Source: Ktedonobacteraceae bacterium | GTDB taxonomy: Bacteria; Chloroflexota; Ktedonobacteria; Ktedonobacterales; Ktedonobacteraceae | Direction: 5' to 3' | Assembly (NCBI GenBank): GCA_035653615.1 | Contig: DASRBN010000042.1 | Location: 62,001 to 126,000 of the forward strand | Length of the DNA stretch: 64,000 nucleotides | Shown: in pieces, positions 9,088-18,979 of the stretch | Layout of the letters: each line of letters begins with the position of its first letter | Numbering within the stretch: the stretch's first letter is position 1 | Position numbers and translations under genes: made by a program | The notes under the pieces: generated by a model | What the model was told of the DNA's origin: nothing | Databases searched by the model: none | The model's input: the letters and a program-made list of their open reading frames with translations, nothing else

Positions 9088-9807
9088 TCAATCCGTGAGT
9101 TTGATTTCCAGGCGTTTATTGATCTTGCCCTTATTTTCAGTCTTGACGATTTTAATGCCCCCAACCTCTTTGGTATGGCTGACATGGGTGCCGCCGTCGG
9201 CCTGCAGGTCGAGGCCTACTATTTCAACAATGCGCACCTCTTCAATCTCAGGCGGCAGCAAGTTAATTTTGGTGCGAATAAGATCGGGTATGGCGAATGC
9301 TTTCTCGCGTGGTAGTGTATAGACGCGAATGGGATAATCCGCCTCCACTGCCTCGTTAATTTTTTCCTCGATATACGTGATACGATCCTTGTTCAGGTTT
9401 TCCATCGCAAAATCCATGCGCGCGCGGTCTGGATACATCTGGCCGCCTGTCACCTGGACGCCGAACTCTTTCCAGATGACGCCGCATAGGATATGCAGCG
9501 CCGTGTGCGTGCGCATCATGCGGTAGCGGAAATCCCAGTCAATTGTGCCGACGACTTCCTCGCCGACTGCGGGGGGCAGAGAGTCAAGCGTATGCCAGAC
9601 AACGTCGTCGCGCTTGTTCATAGCGATAACCGTGGCTTCGCGCTCGCGGTTATCCCAGGTAATAATGCCGTGATCTGGCATCTGGCCACCGCCGCCAGGA
9701 AAAAACACGGTGGCGTCGAGCGCTATCTCATCACCTTCAACCGCGACAACCTTTGCGCTGCACTCAAATGTGTAACTGTTTTCATGGTAAAGCAGTTTCG
9801 TCTTCAT
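9088..9807 (-). CDS. AlaX-type free-standing tRNA editing protein
   Basis: 239 residues resembling the editing domain of alanyl- and threonyl-tRNA synthetases. The first metal motif is HTALH (His101, His105). The second is DGGTH with His208; many relatives have Cys at the position of Asp204. FFPGGGGQMPD near residue 35 is the AlaX glycine-rich block. Known AlaX proteins deacylate Ser- or Gly-tRNA(Ala). Here it is the first gene of an isoleucine T-box operon and nearly touches ileS, which suggests a role tied to tRNA(Ile) charging. That role is inference. Confidence 0.88.
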   Translation of the reverse strand: MKTKLLYHENSYTFECSAKVVAVEGDEIALDATVFFPGGGGQMPDHGIITWDNREREATVIAMNKRDDVVWHTLDSLPPAVGEEVVGTIDWDFRYRMMRTHTALHILCGVIWKEFGVQVTGGQMYPDRARMDFAMENLNKDRITYIEEKINEAVEADYPIRVYTLPREKAFAIPDLIRTKINLLPPEIEEVRIVEIVGLDLQADGGTHVSHTKEVGGIKIVKTENKGKINKRLEIKLTD

Positions 9808-9839
9808 GGCGTACGCTCCTTTGCATACATTTTTTCATT

Positions 9840-10219
9840 AAAAAACCCCTCGTCCAATATGTGAAAGGGACGAGAGGAACTCCCGCGGTACCACCCTGAT
9901 TAGCCACGCAGCAGGCATCAAAGCCTGGAAGTATGGCCCACTCAGTTTTTGTTCTCATTTATAGGGGGCGTGGATGCGCAATGACAGCAATTGCTAATCA
10001 CTCGGCGTCATTGCAGTACTTAGCGCCCTACGAATGAGAGACCTTCGTGATAACGGGAAGGGTCCGGCTGGCTCTACTAGAGGTGTTCTGCCAGCAGGCT
10101 CGGGAGTGATTTTCGGCTCACTACCTGTATCCGGTCGCACCAGGCCCGGACTCTCTACAACAGGAAATGTGGCCTACTCGCTCCGTCTTCGCCAGGTAAC
10201 TTACTTGTTGAAATATAGC
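9840..10219 (-). promoter_or_regulatory. T-box riboswitch leader, isoleucine specific
   Basis: On the minus strand the leader starts near 10219. Stem I has AGAGAG, GGTGCGA and a specifier-loop region GAAAATCACTCC, in which ATC (10110-10108, an Ile codon) is followed by a purine as usual. The T-box sequence AGGGTGGTACCGCGG (9897-9883) would pair with the NCCA end of uncharged tRNA. The terminator hairpin (arms 9849-9855 and 9868-9874) and its T-run follow, about 30 nt before alaX. Uncharged tRNA(Ile) would favour the antiterminator and expression of alaX-ileS. Confidence 0.93.
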
Positions 10220-10225
10220 AAGAGT

Positions 10226-10254
10226 ATGATATCACAAAACGTGATAAAATACAA
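10226..10254 (-). promoter_or_regulatory. Promoter of the T-box operon with TATCAC inverted repeat
   Basis: On the minus strand, TTGTAT (10254-10249), 17 bp, TATCAT (10231-10226). The spacer holds TATCAC-5 bp-GTGATA at 10230-10246. The region is shared with the start of sucA on the other strand, so a bound factor could affect both. No regulator can be assigned. Confidence 0.6.
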
Positions 10255-10288
10255 CTGTTAGAGCCGATCCGCCCTATGAATAAACGAT

Positions 10289-13096
10289 ATGAACCAGGGA
10301 AACTTCGTTATGTACGATCTCAATACATTTTATGGCCCCAATGCGGGCTATGTGCTTGAACTTTATGAACGATACCGCCAGAATCCAGCGTCTGTCGATC
10401 CCGCGACACGCGCAGTTTTTGAAACATGGTCGCCGGAAAGCCAGCTTCCATCAAAACCGGCAGTCCCTTATGATGTGAAGAACATCGTTGCTACTGCCGC
10501 GCTTGCTCACTCCATTCGCGAACGCGGGCACCTGGCGGCGCACCTTGATCCTCTGGGCAGCGAGCCGCTAGGAGATCCGGCGCTTTTGCCCGAGACGCAC
10601 GGCATTAGCGAGGCTATCCTGGCACAACTGCCCCCTAATATTGTAGGAGGACATGCTGCGGAGGGTGCGCAGAACGCGCTGGAAGCGATTAGCAGGCTAC
10701 GCGCCATGTATTCTGGCACCATCAGCTATGAATTCGACCAGGTGAAAAATCCGCAGGAACGTGGCTGGCTGCGTGACGCTGTGGGCTTGCAATTATATCA
10801 CGAGCGGCCTTCCGCTGATGAAAGCCGCGCTCTATTGAAACGCCTGACGCAGGTCGAGGCGTTTGAACGCTACCTGCACCAGACCTATCCCGGCCAGAAA
10901 CGCTTCTCAATTGAGGGAACTGATGTGCTGGTGCCTATGCTGGATAAGATCATCGATGGCGCCGTCGAGGAGGGCGCGCGTGAGGTAATCATCGGCATGG
11001 CCCATCGTGGTCGCCTGAATGTACTGGCCCACGTGCTGGAAAAGCCATATGCTAAAATCCTCAGCGAATTTATGCATCAGAAGCACGAGGAGGGCGTTCC
11101 GCTGACCGATACATTCGGCTTTGGCTGGACGGGCGATGTTAAATACCATCTAGGAGCCGAACATATTCTGGGCGAGGGTGCGACTGTAGAACTGAAGATC
11201 ACCTTGTCTCCCAATCCCAGCCATCTAGAATATGTCAATCCGGTTGTAGAAGGCATGACGCGAGCGTCGCAGGAAGAATGTGATGTCCGTGGCGCTCCCG
11301 AACTGAGCGTGGATCACACCTTGCCCATTCTCATTCATGGCGATGCCGCTTTCCCGGGCGAAGGTATTGTTGCTGAGACGCTGAATCTTGGAGAGCTACG
11401 CGGCTACTGGGTAGGTGGAACCATCCATATCATCTTGAACAACCAGCTGGGATTTACAACCGAACCGGAAGATAGCCGCTCTACGCTCTTCGCAAGTGAT
11501 CTGGCCAAAGGATTCGAGATGCCCATCATTCATGTGAATGCCGATGACCCTGAAGCGGCTCTCACGGCTGTGCGTATAGCGCATGCTTACCGCGACCGAT
11601 TCCATAAGGATATCTTGATCGATCTTGTTGGCTACCGGCGCTGGGGACACAACGAGGGCGATGAACCGGCATTTACCCAGCCGATTATGTATGAACAAAT
11701 CCGCAGCCATCCTACTGTGCGCGAACTGTACGCGCGGCGCCTTGAACAGTCCGGCGTAATTATACAGCAGCAAAGCGAGGCAATGCTCAAGAGCGCTTTC
11801 GAGGCGCTGGAAAGCGCCAAAAAAGAAGCTGAAAGTGACCTGCAGCAGCTTGAAAGCGAGGAGATGAACGGGGCAAATGGACACTACGAGCAGTTGGAGC
11901 TACCCCCGCAAGTACCCGCCGAACAGCTGATTGCTTTTAATAACGAGTTGCTAAAGTGGCCTGAAGGCTTTTCACCCAATCCCAAACTGGCGCGCCTGTT
12001 GCAGCGTCGCGCTACCACAATGGGGCCGGAAGGAGGAATCGATTGGGGCCAGGCGGAGGCGCTGGCATTTGCCTCTATTCTGGCTGCTGGCACGCCAATT
12101 CGACTGAGCGGGCAGGATAGCGAGCGAGGCACGTTCAGTCATCGCCACGCGGTACTGCATGACCAGCATAGCGGCGACAAATACGTGCCCTTACAGCATC
12201 TTTCGGAGGCACAGGCGCCATTTGCGATTTATAACAGCCCGTTGAGCGAGAGTGCGGCGCTTGGCTTCGAATATGGCTATAGCGTTCACTCGCCAGCTTC
12301 TCTCGTGTTGTGGGAAGCGCAATTCGGCGATTTTGCCAATGTCGCGCAGGTCATTATTGACCAGTTCATCTCTTCGGGACGCGCCAAATGGCGGCAGGAT
12401 TCCTCGCTGGTGCTCCTGCTGCCACATGGCTACGAGGGACAGGGGCCAGAGCATTCGAGCGCGCGCTTAGAACGCTATCTTGAGCTTTCTGCCCAGGACA
12501 ACTGGCGCGTAGCCATCTGCTCCACCGCGTCACAGTACTATCACCTCTTGCGCTTGCAGGCATATAATTTGCAGCGCGTTCCAAGACCACTAATTGTTCT
12601 GACGCCGAAGAGCTTACTGCGCCATCCACTGGCCTCTGCCAGCTTGAAAGAACTGGCGGAGGGACGGTTCGAGTATGTGATCGACGACCGGGAGGCGCTT
12701 ACGCATGCGGGTGATATACGGCGCGTCGTGCTTTGCGCGGGTAAAATTGCTATTGATCTGCTTTCCAGCGAGGATCGCAAACGAGCTCAAGATGTCGCGA
12801 TTGTGCGGGTTGAAATGCTGTATCCGTTTCCTGAAGATGAACTGAAAAAAGCGCTTGCTAACTATCCTAACCTGAGAGAAGTGGCATGGGTGCAGGAGGA
12901 ACCGCAGAATATGGGAGCCTGGACGTACATGTCGCCGAGGCTTTCGGCAATGCTTGACTCAACCGTCGAATTGAATGTCATCGCGCGCACGGCGAGGTCA
13001 AGTCCTGCCACAGGTTTCTCGGACCTTTTCCAGTCAGAGCAGGAATACATTATTAAAGAGGCGCTGCAAGCTTCAGCTAAGCAAGTGCGGAGGTAG
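10289..13096 (+). CDS. sucA: 2-oxoglutarate dehydrogenase E1 component
   Basis: 935 residues, almost the length of E. coli SucA. The thiamine diphosphate enzyme decarboxylates 2-oxoglutarate and passes the succinyl group to E2 in the TCA cycle. The N-terminal [20 protein letters not shown] segment binds E2. [28 protein letters not shown] with the NNQLGFTT block for cofactor binding, and [10 protein letters not shown] are all present. An ATG at 10310 directly before YDLNTFYG, preceded by AGGGAA, may be the true start. sucB follows after 5 bp. No E3 gene is in the window. Confidence 0.96.
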   Translation: MNQGNFVMYDLNTFYGPNAGYVLELYERYRQNPASVDPATRAVFETWSPESQLPSKPAVPYDVKNIVATAALAHSIRERGHLAAHLDPLGSEPLGDPALLPETHGISEAILAQLPPNIVGGHAAEGAQNALEAISRLRAMYSGTISYEFDQVKNPQERGWLRDAVGLQLYHERPSADESRALLKRLTQVEAFERYLHQTYPGQKRFSIEGTDVLVPMLDKIIDGAVEEGAREVIIGMAHRGRLNVLAHVLEKPYAKILSEFMHQKHEEGVPLTDTFGFGWTGDVKYHLGAEHILGEGATVELKITLSPNPSHLEYVNPVVEGMTRASQEECDVRGAPELSVDHTLPILIHGDAAFPGEGIVAETLNLGELRGYWVGGTIHIILNNQLGFTTEPEDSRSTLFASDLAKGFEMPIIHVNADDPEAALTAVRIAHAYRDRFHKDILIDLVGYRRWGHNEGDEPAFTQPIMYEQIRSHPTVRELYARRLEQSGVIIQQQSEAMLKSAFEALESAKKEAESDLQQLESEEMNGANGHYEQLELPPQVPAEQLIAFNNELLKWPEGFSPNPKLARLLQRRATTMGPEGGIDWGQAEALAFASILAAGTPIRLSGQDSERGTFSHRHAVLHDQHSGDKYVPLQHLSEAQAPFAIYNSPLSESAALGFEYGYSVHSPASLVLWEAQFGDFANVAQVIIDQFISSGRAKWRQDSSLVLLLPHGYEGQGPEHSSARLERYLELSAQDNWRVAICSTASQYYHLLRLQAYNLQRVPRPLIVLTPKSLLRHPLASASLKELAEGRFEYVIDDREALTHAGDIRRVVLCAGKIAIDLLSSEDRKRAQDVAIVRVEMLYPFPEDELKKALANYPNLREVAWVQEEPQNMGAWTYMSPRLSAMLDSTVELNVIARTARSSPATGFSDLFQSEQEYIIKEALQASAKQVRR

Positions 13097-13101
13097 GAGA
13101 T

Positions 13102-14427
13102 ATGTCCGTTGAAATACATGTCCCAGAATTGGGGGAATCCATCGTTGATGCTGTCGTAGCGAACTGGCTCAAGCATGAGGGTGATACGGTCAGCACCGGT
13201 GATGCACTCGTAGAACTGGAAACCGATAAGGTCAATGTCGAAGTCAGTGCTGAGCAGAGCGGCGTGCTGCAAAAAATTGTCAAACAGGAGGGCGACGTGG
13301 TATCCGTAGGCGATGTGCTGGGGATAATAGGCGAAGGCGCGGCAGCAGCGACTACATCTGCCCAGGCAACGCAGCAGACGCAGGAAGCGCCTGCGCAAGG
13401 GGAATTAGATGGACAAAGGCTGGTGGAGGAACAGGCGCAGGTGCGTGCTGGCCAGGAGGCTAAGGGTGAACAGCGACCGTCTTCTCCCCTGGCGCGCCGT
13501 ATCGCTGCCGAGCATCATATTGACCTGGCGCAGGTGAAAGGGAATAGCCCGCATGGCCGCGTAACCAGGGAAGATGTCATCAGCTACCTGGAGCAGAATA
13601 AGCAGGATTCGTCGCAACAGGCTACCACAGCAGCTACGCAACAAGCACAGCCATCTACGCCGGCTGCCGCACCGCCCGCGCCTGTAGGGAAGCCATCGCC
13701 GGTTATTGCTGCTGCACCCACGCAGCCGGGTAGAGAGGAGCGTATCCGGCTCTCGCGCAGACGGCAAACGATTGCGCAGCGCCTGGTTGAGACGCAGCAC
13801 ACGGCGGCTATGCTCACGACCTTCAATGAGATCGATATGAGCGCCGTCATGGAGGTACGCAATAGGCGTAAGGAGTCCTTTAAGGAAAGATATAATGTCT
13901 CGCTTGGCTTCATGTCCTTCTTCACCAAAGCGGTGGTAGGGGCGCTCAAAGCTTTCCCACGCCTGAATTCTGAAATTCAGGGCAATGAGCTGGTCTTGAA
14001 GCATTATTATGATATCGGTATAGCGGTTGGAGCAGAGGAGGGCCTGGTTGTGCCGGTGCTGCGGGATGCCGACCGCAAGAGTTTTGCTGAAATCGAGCGT
14101 GAAATTGCTACTCTTGCGAAGAAAGCGCGCGAAAATCAGTTGTCGTTGGCCGAGTTGCAAGGAGGGACGTTTACGATCACCAACGGTGGGGTGTTTGGTT
14201 CGCTGATGTCTACGCCAATTTTGAACGGGCCGCAGGCCGGTATTCTGGGTATGCATAAGATTGAACAGCGCCCGGTGGTTGTCGCGGGCCAGATAGTCAT
14301 TCGACCGATGATGTACGTCGCTTTATCGTATGATCACCGTATTGTAGATGGTCGGGAAGCCGTACAGTTTCTGGTGCGCGTAAAGGAATTAGTGGAGGAC
14401 CCGGAGACCTTGCTGTTGGAGGGATAA
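13102..14427 (+). CDS. sucB: Dihydrolipoamide succinyltransferase, E2 of 2-oxoglutarate dehydrogenase
   Basis: 441 residues with three parts. A lipoyl domain at 1-78 has the lysine in ETDKVNVEV that carries lipoate. A peripheral-subunit-binding domain lies at about 127-165 ([13 protein letters not shown] and GRVTREDV). The catalytic acyltransferase domain covers about 210-441 and ends with [12 protein letters not shown], whose His and Asp are catalytic. The Ala/Pro/Gln-rich stretches between the parts are flexible linkers. It transfers the succinyl group from lipoate to CoA. It overlaps nothing and clearly forms an operon with sucA. Confidence 0.95.
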   Translation: MSVEIHVPELGESIVDAVVANWLKHEGDTVSTGDALVELETDKVNVEVSAEQSGVLQKIVKQEGDVVSVGDVLGIIGEGAAAATTSAQATQQTQEAPAQGELDGQRLVEEQAQVRAGQEAKGEQRPSSPLARRIAAEHHIDLAQVKGNSPHGRVTREDVISYLEQNKQDSSQQATTAATQQAQPSTPAAAPPAPVGKPSPVIAAAPTQPGREERIRLSRRRQTIAQRLVETQHTAAMLTTFNEIDMSAVMEVRNRRKESFKERYNVSLGFMSFFTKAVVGALKAFPRLNSEIQGNELVLKHYYDIGIAVGAEEGLVVPVLRDADRKSFAEIEREIATLAKKARENQLSLAELQGGTFTITNGGVFGSLMSTPILNGPQAGILGMHKIEQRPVVVAGQIVIRPMMYVALSYDHRIVDGREAVQFLVRVKELVEDPETLLLEG

Positions 14428-14446
14428 AACATCCCGGCCTGCACTC

Positions 14447-14475
14447 TCGACATAACTTGTCTCAACCTGTATAAT
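14447..14475 (+). promoter_or_regulatory. Promoter of the FHA kinase gene
   Basis: TCGACA (14447-14452), 17 bp, TATAAT (14470-14475), giving a leader of roughly 115 nt before the kinase start. This separates the kinase from the sucAB operon. No operator repeat is visible. Confidence 0.55.
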
Positions 14476-14595
14476 CTAGGATGTGCCGGGTATAGCCCTG
14501 TTTATTCCTGATGGTACAATAGACGAAACCATTTGGGGAGAGATCTGGGAGTGCATGCTTAATCGGGTGGTACGAGAAGAGGAATTCGCCATACT

Positions 14596-16035
14596 ATGCA
14601 ACAACATGGAAACACGGATGAAATGGATGCCCTGATTGGCAGGACATTGGGGCAGTTTATCATAAGGGAGCGTATAGGTTCAGGTGGCATGGCAACGGTT
14701 TTCAAGGCCTACCAGTCCACCCTTGAGCGCTATGTTGCGATCAAAGTTCTACCCGCTTTTCATGCGCACGACCAAATTTTTGTGAAACGCTTCGTGATGG
14801 AGGCGCGCTCGGTAGCGAGGCTGGCCCACCCGAATATTGTCCAGATCCATGATTTTGGACAGGAAGACGATAATGTCTTCTACATTGTGATGGAGTATGT
14901 CGATGGTGGAACGCTGAAAGACCGGTTGAAGATGAGGGCCTTAACGGTTCCTGAGTCGATTGATTTTGTGATCCAGGCAGCTGAAGGCCTTGGTTGCGCC
15001 CACAGCAATGGTATTATCCATCGCGATGTGAAGCCTGCTAACATGCTGCTACGCAAGGATGGGCATCTGCTGCTCTCTGACTTCGGCATCGCGAAAATGC
15101 TCGAGGGAACGACGAATCTCACACGCGCCGGCACCGGAATCGGCACGCCGCAATATATGTCGCCGGAGCAGGGCACCGGCCAGCCGGTTGATCGCCGCAG
15201 CGATATTTATTCGCTGGGCATCGTGCTCTATCACTGTTTGACAGGGCGCGTCCCTTTTAACTCGGATAACCCACTCTCGATAACGGTAAAGCACCTGAAT
15301 GAGCCATTGCCAATCGAGAACCTGCGCAAGATGGGCGTGCCTTACCCTGTTGAGCAGGTGGTGTCGAAGATGACCGCGAAGTCTCCATCAGATCGCTACC
15401 AGTCGGTAGATGAGCTCATCGATGCGTTGACGGCGGCGCTTTCAGCTTCCCACCTGTCTTTACCGCGCTGGCGATCAGGTATTCAACCTATCGCGGCAGC
15501 CGTTCCAGAAGTGCCGCCACAAGCACATAAAGCATCCGGCCCGCTGCTATACACTCCCCCTGTGGGTTCACAGCCCCTGGCTCCTATTTCGCGGCCATCG
15601 CTGGTAACAGTACCATGTTTCCGCTGCGGTCAGTCGAATCCGAGCGACCGCCTGTTTTGTACATCCTGCGGATATGAGCTCTCGGATAGGCGCGCGGCGG
15701 CTGATCGCTTTATGGGGCCAAATGGTCGCCCTATTCTTGCCCGGCTTTCCATTCAGAATGGGCCAATGGCCGGGCGCTCGTATATGTTTCACCAGGATAT
15801 CACAACAATTGGCCGCACGAATGGCAACGACCTTATCATCTCGGGGCGCACTGTTTCGCGAAATCATGCGCGCCTCTGGTTTGATAATGGCCGCTGGTAT
15901 ATCGCGGATATGAAGAGTGCGAACGGAACGGTGGTAAACAATGTGCGGCTCCAACCGCACGTGCCAACGCTATTAAACGATAACGACGTGATCAATTTCG
16001 GTGACGAGGTTGTTGTCTTTAACATCGTGTATTAG
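14596..16035 (+). CDS. Ser/Thr protein kinase with zinc ribbon and FHA domain
   Basis: 479 residues. A PknB-type kinase domain covers about 20-280: glycine loop GSGGMATVFK, Lys50, HRDVKPANMLL with catalytic Asp144, DFG in SDFGIAKM, and GTPQYMSPEQ. A proline-rich linker leads to a CxxC-CxxC zinc ribbon (CFRCGQ, CTSCGY) near 335-360. A C-terminal FHA domain at about 385-470 (TIGRTNGNDL, SRNHARL, SANGTVVNN) would bind phosphothreonine. No transmembrane helix is seen, so it is cytoplasmic. FHA-linked kinases often regulate by binding their own or a partner's phosphosites; the target is unknown. Confidence 0.93.
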   Translation: MQQHGNTDEMDALIGRTLGQFIIRERIGSGGMATVFKAYQSTLERYVAIKVLPAFHAHDQIFVKRFVMEARSVARLAHPNIVQIHDFGQEDDNVFYIVMEYVDGGTLKDRLKMRALTVPESIDFVIQAAEGLGCAHSNGIIHRDVKPANMLLRKDGHLLLSDFGIAKMLEGTTNLTRAGTGIGTPQYMSPEQGTGQPVDRRSDIYSLGIVLYHCLTGRVPFNSDNPLSITVKHLNEPLPIENLRKMGVPYPVEQVVSKMTAKSPSDRYQSVDELIDALTAALSASHLSLPRWRSGIQPIAAAVPEVPPQAHKASGPLLYTPPVGSQPLAPISRPSLVTVPCFRCGQSNPSDRLFCTSCGYELSDRRAAADRFMGPNGRPILARLSIQNGPMAGRSYMFHQDITTIGRTNGNDLIISGRTVSRNHARLWFDNGRWYIADMKSANGTVVNNVRLQPHVPTLLNDNDVINFGDEVVVFNIVY

Positions 16036-16115
16036 TTGTTTCAATGTGCCTGTCCTTATCCGGGTCGCTAAACCCGCAAAGGTCAAGTGTAGATATATTA
16101 GGAAGGTTCAAACAC

Positions 16116-16655
16116 ATGAGTTCCATCAATCCTGTAGTTCAGGTAGCGCAACAAATGCTGCTAGGAGGTGCGGTCAAACAAAATCATGCGCTCGAACACG
16201 CAACGATTGTGCTATTGAGCAGAAAATATCCCGAAGTCCGCTTTGCAGGCATCTCTTTTGCCGCCGGCTTTTTCGTGTTCGGGGATGTGCCGACGGAGGC
16301 AATTCTGCCGGCAGCGCAGGAAGCTCTTACCCTCTTGCGTACAACCACGCCTGAGCTGGCGATTCACGAGCGCTGCGGCACCAATCTCGCTGTGTCGGGA
16401 ATGCTGACAGGCCTATCGGCAATGACGGTGGCTCGCATGCGCAAGCCATTCAGCACGGCCAATAATGTGATCCTGGCCGCGACTGCTGCCCTGATCCTGG
16501 CACGTCCATTGGGGCTAATGGTTCAGCGCTACGTTACAACGCAGACTCCTAACGCGTCCATGAAGATTACCGGCGTATCACGCCGCGTGTTCTTTGGCAC
16601 TCCGGCTCATTTTGTTAGCACGGATAATCCAGAAGCTGCCGGCCTGTTTTCTTGA
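16116..16655 (+). CDS. DUF6391-like protein
   Basis: 179 residues from the ATG at 16116, chosen over an upstream in-frame ATG because GGAAGG precedes it. The segment KQNHALEHATIVLL is the recognisable core of a family of unknown function (DUF6391) found in cyanobacteria and Chloroflexota. Two hydrophobic stretches (FAGISFAAGFFVFG and VILAATAALILARPLG) suggest membrane association. It lies 80 bp after the FHA kinase and may be co-transcribed. No reaction can be assigned. Confidence 0.65.
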   Translation: MSSINPVVQVAQQMLLGGAVKQNHALEHATIVLLSRKYPEVRFAGISFAAGFFVFGDVPTEAILPAAQEALTLLRTTTPELAIHERCGTNLAVSGMLTGLSAMTVARMRKPFSTANNVILAATAALILARPLGLMVQRYVTTQTPNASMKITGVSRRVFFGTPAHFVSTDNPEAAGLFS

Positions 16656-16693
16656 TACCTGTGAGCGGTAAACAATTGCAGCTTATAAAAAAT

Positions 16694-16724
16694 GTGGGGC
16701 GCATGTGTTGCGTCCCTACGTTTT
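16694..16724 (+). terminator. Hairpin with short T-run, probable terminator
   Basis: GTGGGGCGCA pairs imperfectly with TGCGTCCCTAC across a short loop (16694-16719), followed by GTTTTG. It lies between the DUF6391-like gene and the sulfurtransferase. The stem has bulges, so it could also be a dispersed repeat. Confidence 0.45.
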
Positions 16725-16752
16725 GTTATTTCATCTAATCCAGGAGGTCTAT

Positions 16753-17625
16753 ATGGAACGCAGCCGTTTTCTCGTTGAAACGACCTGGCTGGCCGAGCAT
16801 TTGAATGATCCTCACCTGCGGGTTGTCGATATGCGTGGCTATGTGCGTACAGTAGAGCGGAATGGGGTTCAGGATGCAGTGTATGTGGGGGCGCGAGACG
16901 AATATGAACAGGCCCATATTCCCGGCGCTTTGTATATCGATTGGACGAGCGATATCGTTGATCAGGATGATGCTGTAGAGGCCCAGGTGGCGCCCGCGGA
17001 GCGTTTCGCGGAGGTCATGGGGCGGCTGGGCATTGGCGACCAGCACCTTGTGGTAGCCTATGATGCGCATCCTGCCTCGCAATTTGCCACGCGTCTGTGG
17101 TGGGCGCTCAACTATTATGGCCATGACCAGGTTGTGGTATTAAATGGGGGATTGCCCAAATGGCAGCGCGAGCATCTTCCATTGACCGCTGACGTGCCTG
17201 TCTATCCTCCCGCGACATTTACCCCAGTTGTCCAACCACAACTGCGCACCACTGCTGAAGAAGTCTTGTCTTTGCTTGGGCAGCAGGGGGTGAGGCTGAT
17301 CGACGCGCGCGATCGCGGCCAGTATACGGGAGAGATTGTGCGTGGGCATGGGCGTCCAGGCCATATTCCGGGCGCTATCAATATTCCACGCGAGGAACTG
17401 GTTGATCCGGCGACGGGGACGTTTCGCAGCAATGAAGAACTCGCCCAGGTTTTTTCCTCGGCAAATGTGTCACCAGAAGAGCGCGTGATTGCGTATTGTA
17501 ATGGAGGCGTAGCCGCGACGACAGTTCTTTTTAGCCTCGCCATGCTTGGCTACCCTCAATTGACCAATTATGACGGCTCGTGGAATGAGTGGGGCAAGCG
17601 CCAGGAACTGCCGGCGGAATTCTAG
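16753..17625 (+). CDS. Two-domain sulfurtransferase (rhodanese/TST-MST type)
   Basis: 290 residues in two rhodanese domains. The N-terminal domain (FLVETTWLAEHL to about 140) is the inactive one. The C-terminal domain has the persulfide Cys near residue 249 in AYCNGGVAATT. Enzymes of this type move sulfur from thiosulfate or 3-mercaptopyruvate to cyanide or thiols; the CNGGVA loop is closer to thiosulfate-type enzymes, but the donor is not settled. The start at 16753 follows AGGAGGT, in preference to an ATG at 16705. Confidence 0.88.
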   Translation: MERSRFLVETTWLAEHLNDPHLRVVDMRGYVRTVERNGVQDAVYVGARDEYEQAHIPGALYIDWTSDIVDQDDAVEAQVAPAERFAEVMGRLGIGDQHLVVAYDAHPASQFATRLWWALNYYGHDQVVVLNGGLPKWQREHLPLTADVPVYPPATFTPVVQPQLRTTAEEVLSLLGQQGVRLIDARDRGQYTGEIVRGHGRPGHIPGAINIPREELVDPATGTFRSNEELAQVFSSANVSPEERVIAYCNGGVAATTVLFSLAMLGYPQLTNYDGSWNEWGKRQELPAEF

Positions 17626-17653
17626 TTGCAATGGAGGGTACCGGGTCGCTCTT

Positions 17654-18736
17654 ATGCTAGAAGATGGACTAGAAGAGACAGCGCAAGACCTGATCGATCT
17701 CAACGAGGTGATGCATGCCTTTGGTGTAAGCGAATGGCATAACCTTGGGCCTGTTGATGCTGGGCATGATGGATCATCAGGTCTGCTGGTTGAGATTGCA
17801 GGCCTGCGCTATATCCTCAAAGAACAGCCTGGCGGATTGCTAGAGGAAGATAGCAGCCATCGTTATGAGTTTCAACGCTATCTCCGCGAGGCCGGTATTC
17901 CGGTACCTTTCTTGTGGCTGACCCCACAGGGAGAGCCTACAGTGACAATCGGCGAGGATGTATTTGAACTGCGGCAATGGATTGATGGCGAGGTATATGA
18001 TTCGAAGAATCCTCGTAGCTTGCGGTGGGGAGCTGCTGCTGGAGAGATGCTGGCTCGCATCCATCAAGCCTCGCATCGTTATCCCGGTTCGGAGCATCGC
18101 TGGCCTTCCGAGGTGCAGGCGGGTGGATTGGTGCAGGGCTGGCTGAACTTCGCGCGTGCCATAGTGGAACAAAGTGAAGTGCATGCCATTGCCGCGGCTT
18201 TGTCGAATGTAATCGATCAATGGGAAGCAGTTCTGCCTGCTGCCATGATGTCCATCGGCTCCGGTCGTGGCTTGCCTGAGTTCAATATTCACGGCGACTA
18301 TACCCCGATGCACCTGCGTTTTGAGGGCGAGGCAGTGTGTACTGTTTCAGGATGGGATGCATCGCGCTGGGAAAAACGCCTGATTGAACTTGCCTACGCT
18401 CTTTTTTCATTTAGCGCGTTAGAATGGCGAAACGATGACGTTTTGACAAGACCCCTGATGAAACGTGGCTTCGATCCTGAACGTATGAGGAATTTTTTAG
18501 CAGCATATGGTGCCCTCTATCCACCTACCCCCGGCGAAGCCACGCTCCTCGTCGATGCCTTGATGCTGGTTACTCCTATTCTTACGGCCAACGGCCCGCT
18601 CGAAGACATCTTCTATGCTGAGGAGAACGTCGAAGAAATGTTGATCGACGACGTAATGGAAAGGCTTGCCTGGGCAACATCCCTTCCTGCCTGGCTTGCC
18701 CGCATGCGCGGTACGATTGCCGAGATGTGGCAGTGA
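17654..18736 (+). CDS. Aminoglycoside/choline-kinase-fold protein (APH family), divergent
   Basis: 360 residues. The APH-type kinase pattern is recognisable: FELRQWIDGEVY, then GEMLARIHQASH, then HGDYTPMHLRF as the catalytic loop, and GWDASRWEKRLIELAYAL at the metal-binding position. Two features are divergent: His replaces the usual Asn after HGD, and the DxD site is unconventional. The protein might phosphorylate a small metabolite or have lost activity. It begins 28 bp after the sulfurtransferase, so they are probably one operon. The upstream in-frame ATG at 17570 lies inside that gene and is rejected. Confidence 0.7.
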   Translation: MLEDGLEETAQDLIDLNEVMHAFGVSEWHNLGPVDAGHDGSSGLLVEIAGLRYILKEQPGGLLEEDSSHRYEFQRYLREAGIPVPFLWLTPQGEPTVTIGEDVFELRQWIDGEVYDSKNPRSLRWGAAAGEMLARIHQASHRYPGSEHRWPSEVQAGGLVQGWLNFARAIVEQSEVHAIAAALSNVIDQWEAVLPAAMMSIGSGRGLPEFNIHGDYTPMHLRFEGEAVCTVSGWDASRWEKRLIELAYALFSFSALEWRNDDVLTRPLMKRGFDPERMRNFLAAYGALYPPTPGEATLLVDALMLVTPILTANGPLEDIFYAEENVEEMLIDDVMERLAWATSLPAWLARMRGTIAEMWQ

Positions 18737-18868
18737 CTCTGAAGTAGCGCATTCATTGAATCCTTACTTCCTGACTTCGCCTTTTGCTTGTGCAACTTAA
18801 TCTCTCTTAAGAAGTAACATATCTTTGCATCGTTAATGGAATGTCCTTTATTTTCTTTTGTATCCTGC

Positions 18869-18897
18869 TTGTTTTTCCAGTTGATCTCTGCTATACT
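18869..18897 (+). promoter_or_regulatory. Promoter of the zinc-ribbon membrane protein operon
   Basis: TTGTTT (18869-18874), 17 bp, TATACT (18892-18897), about 80 bp before the start codon. It is the best promoter match in this 243-bp gap. Confidence 0.5.
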
Positions 18898-18979
18898 ACT
18901 TCACGGGTTTTTATTCCTATATCTTTTCGAAAAAAGTACTCGGAAATGCAAGTATGCATAAGTGTAGAGGAGGCAATGT

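Noticed and set aside
13405-14256. 283-codon minus-strand frame opposite sucB
   Set aside because: sucB on the plus strand has lipoyl and catalytic motifs; this frame shows none.
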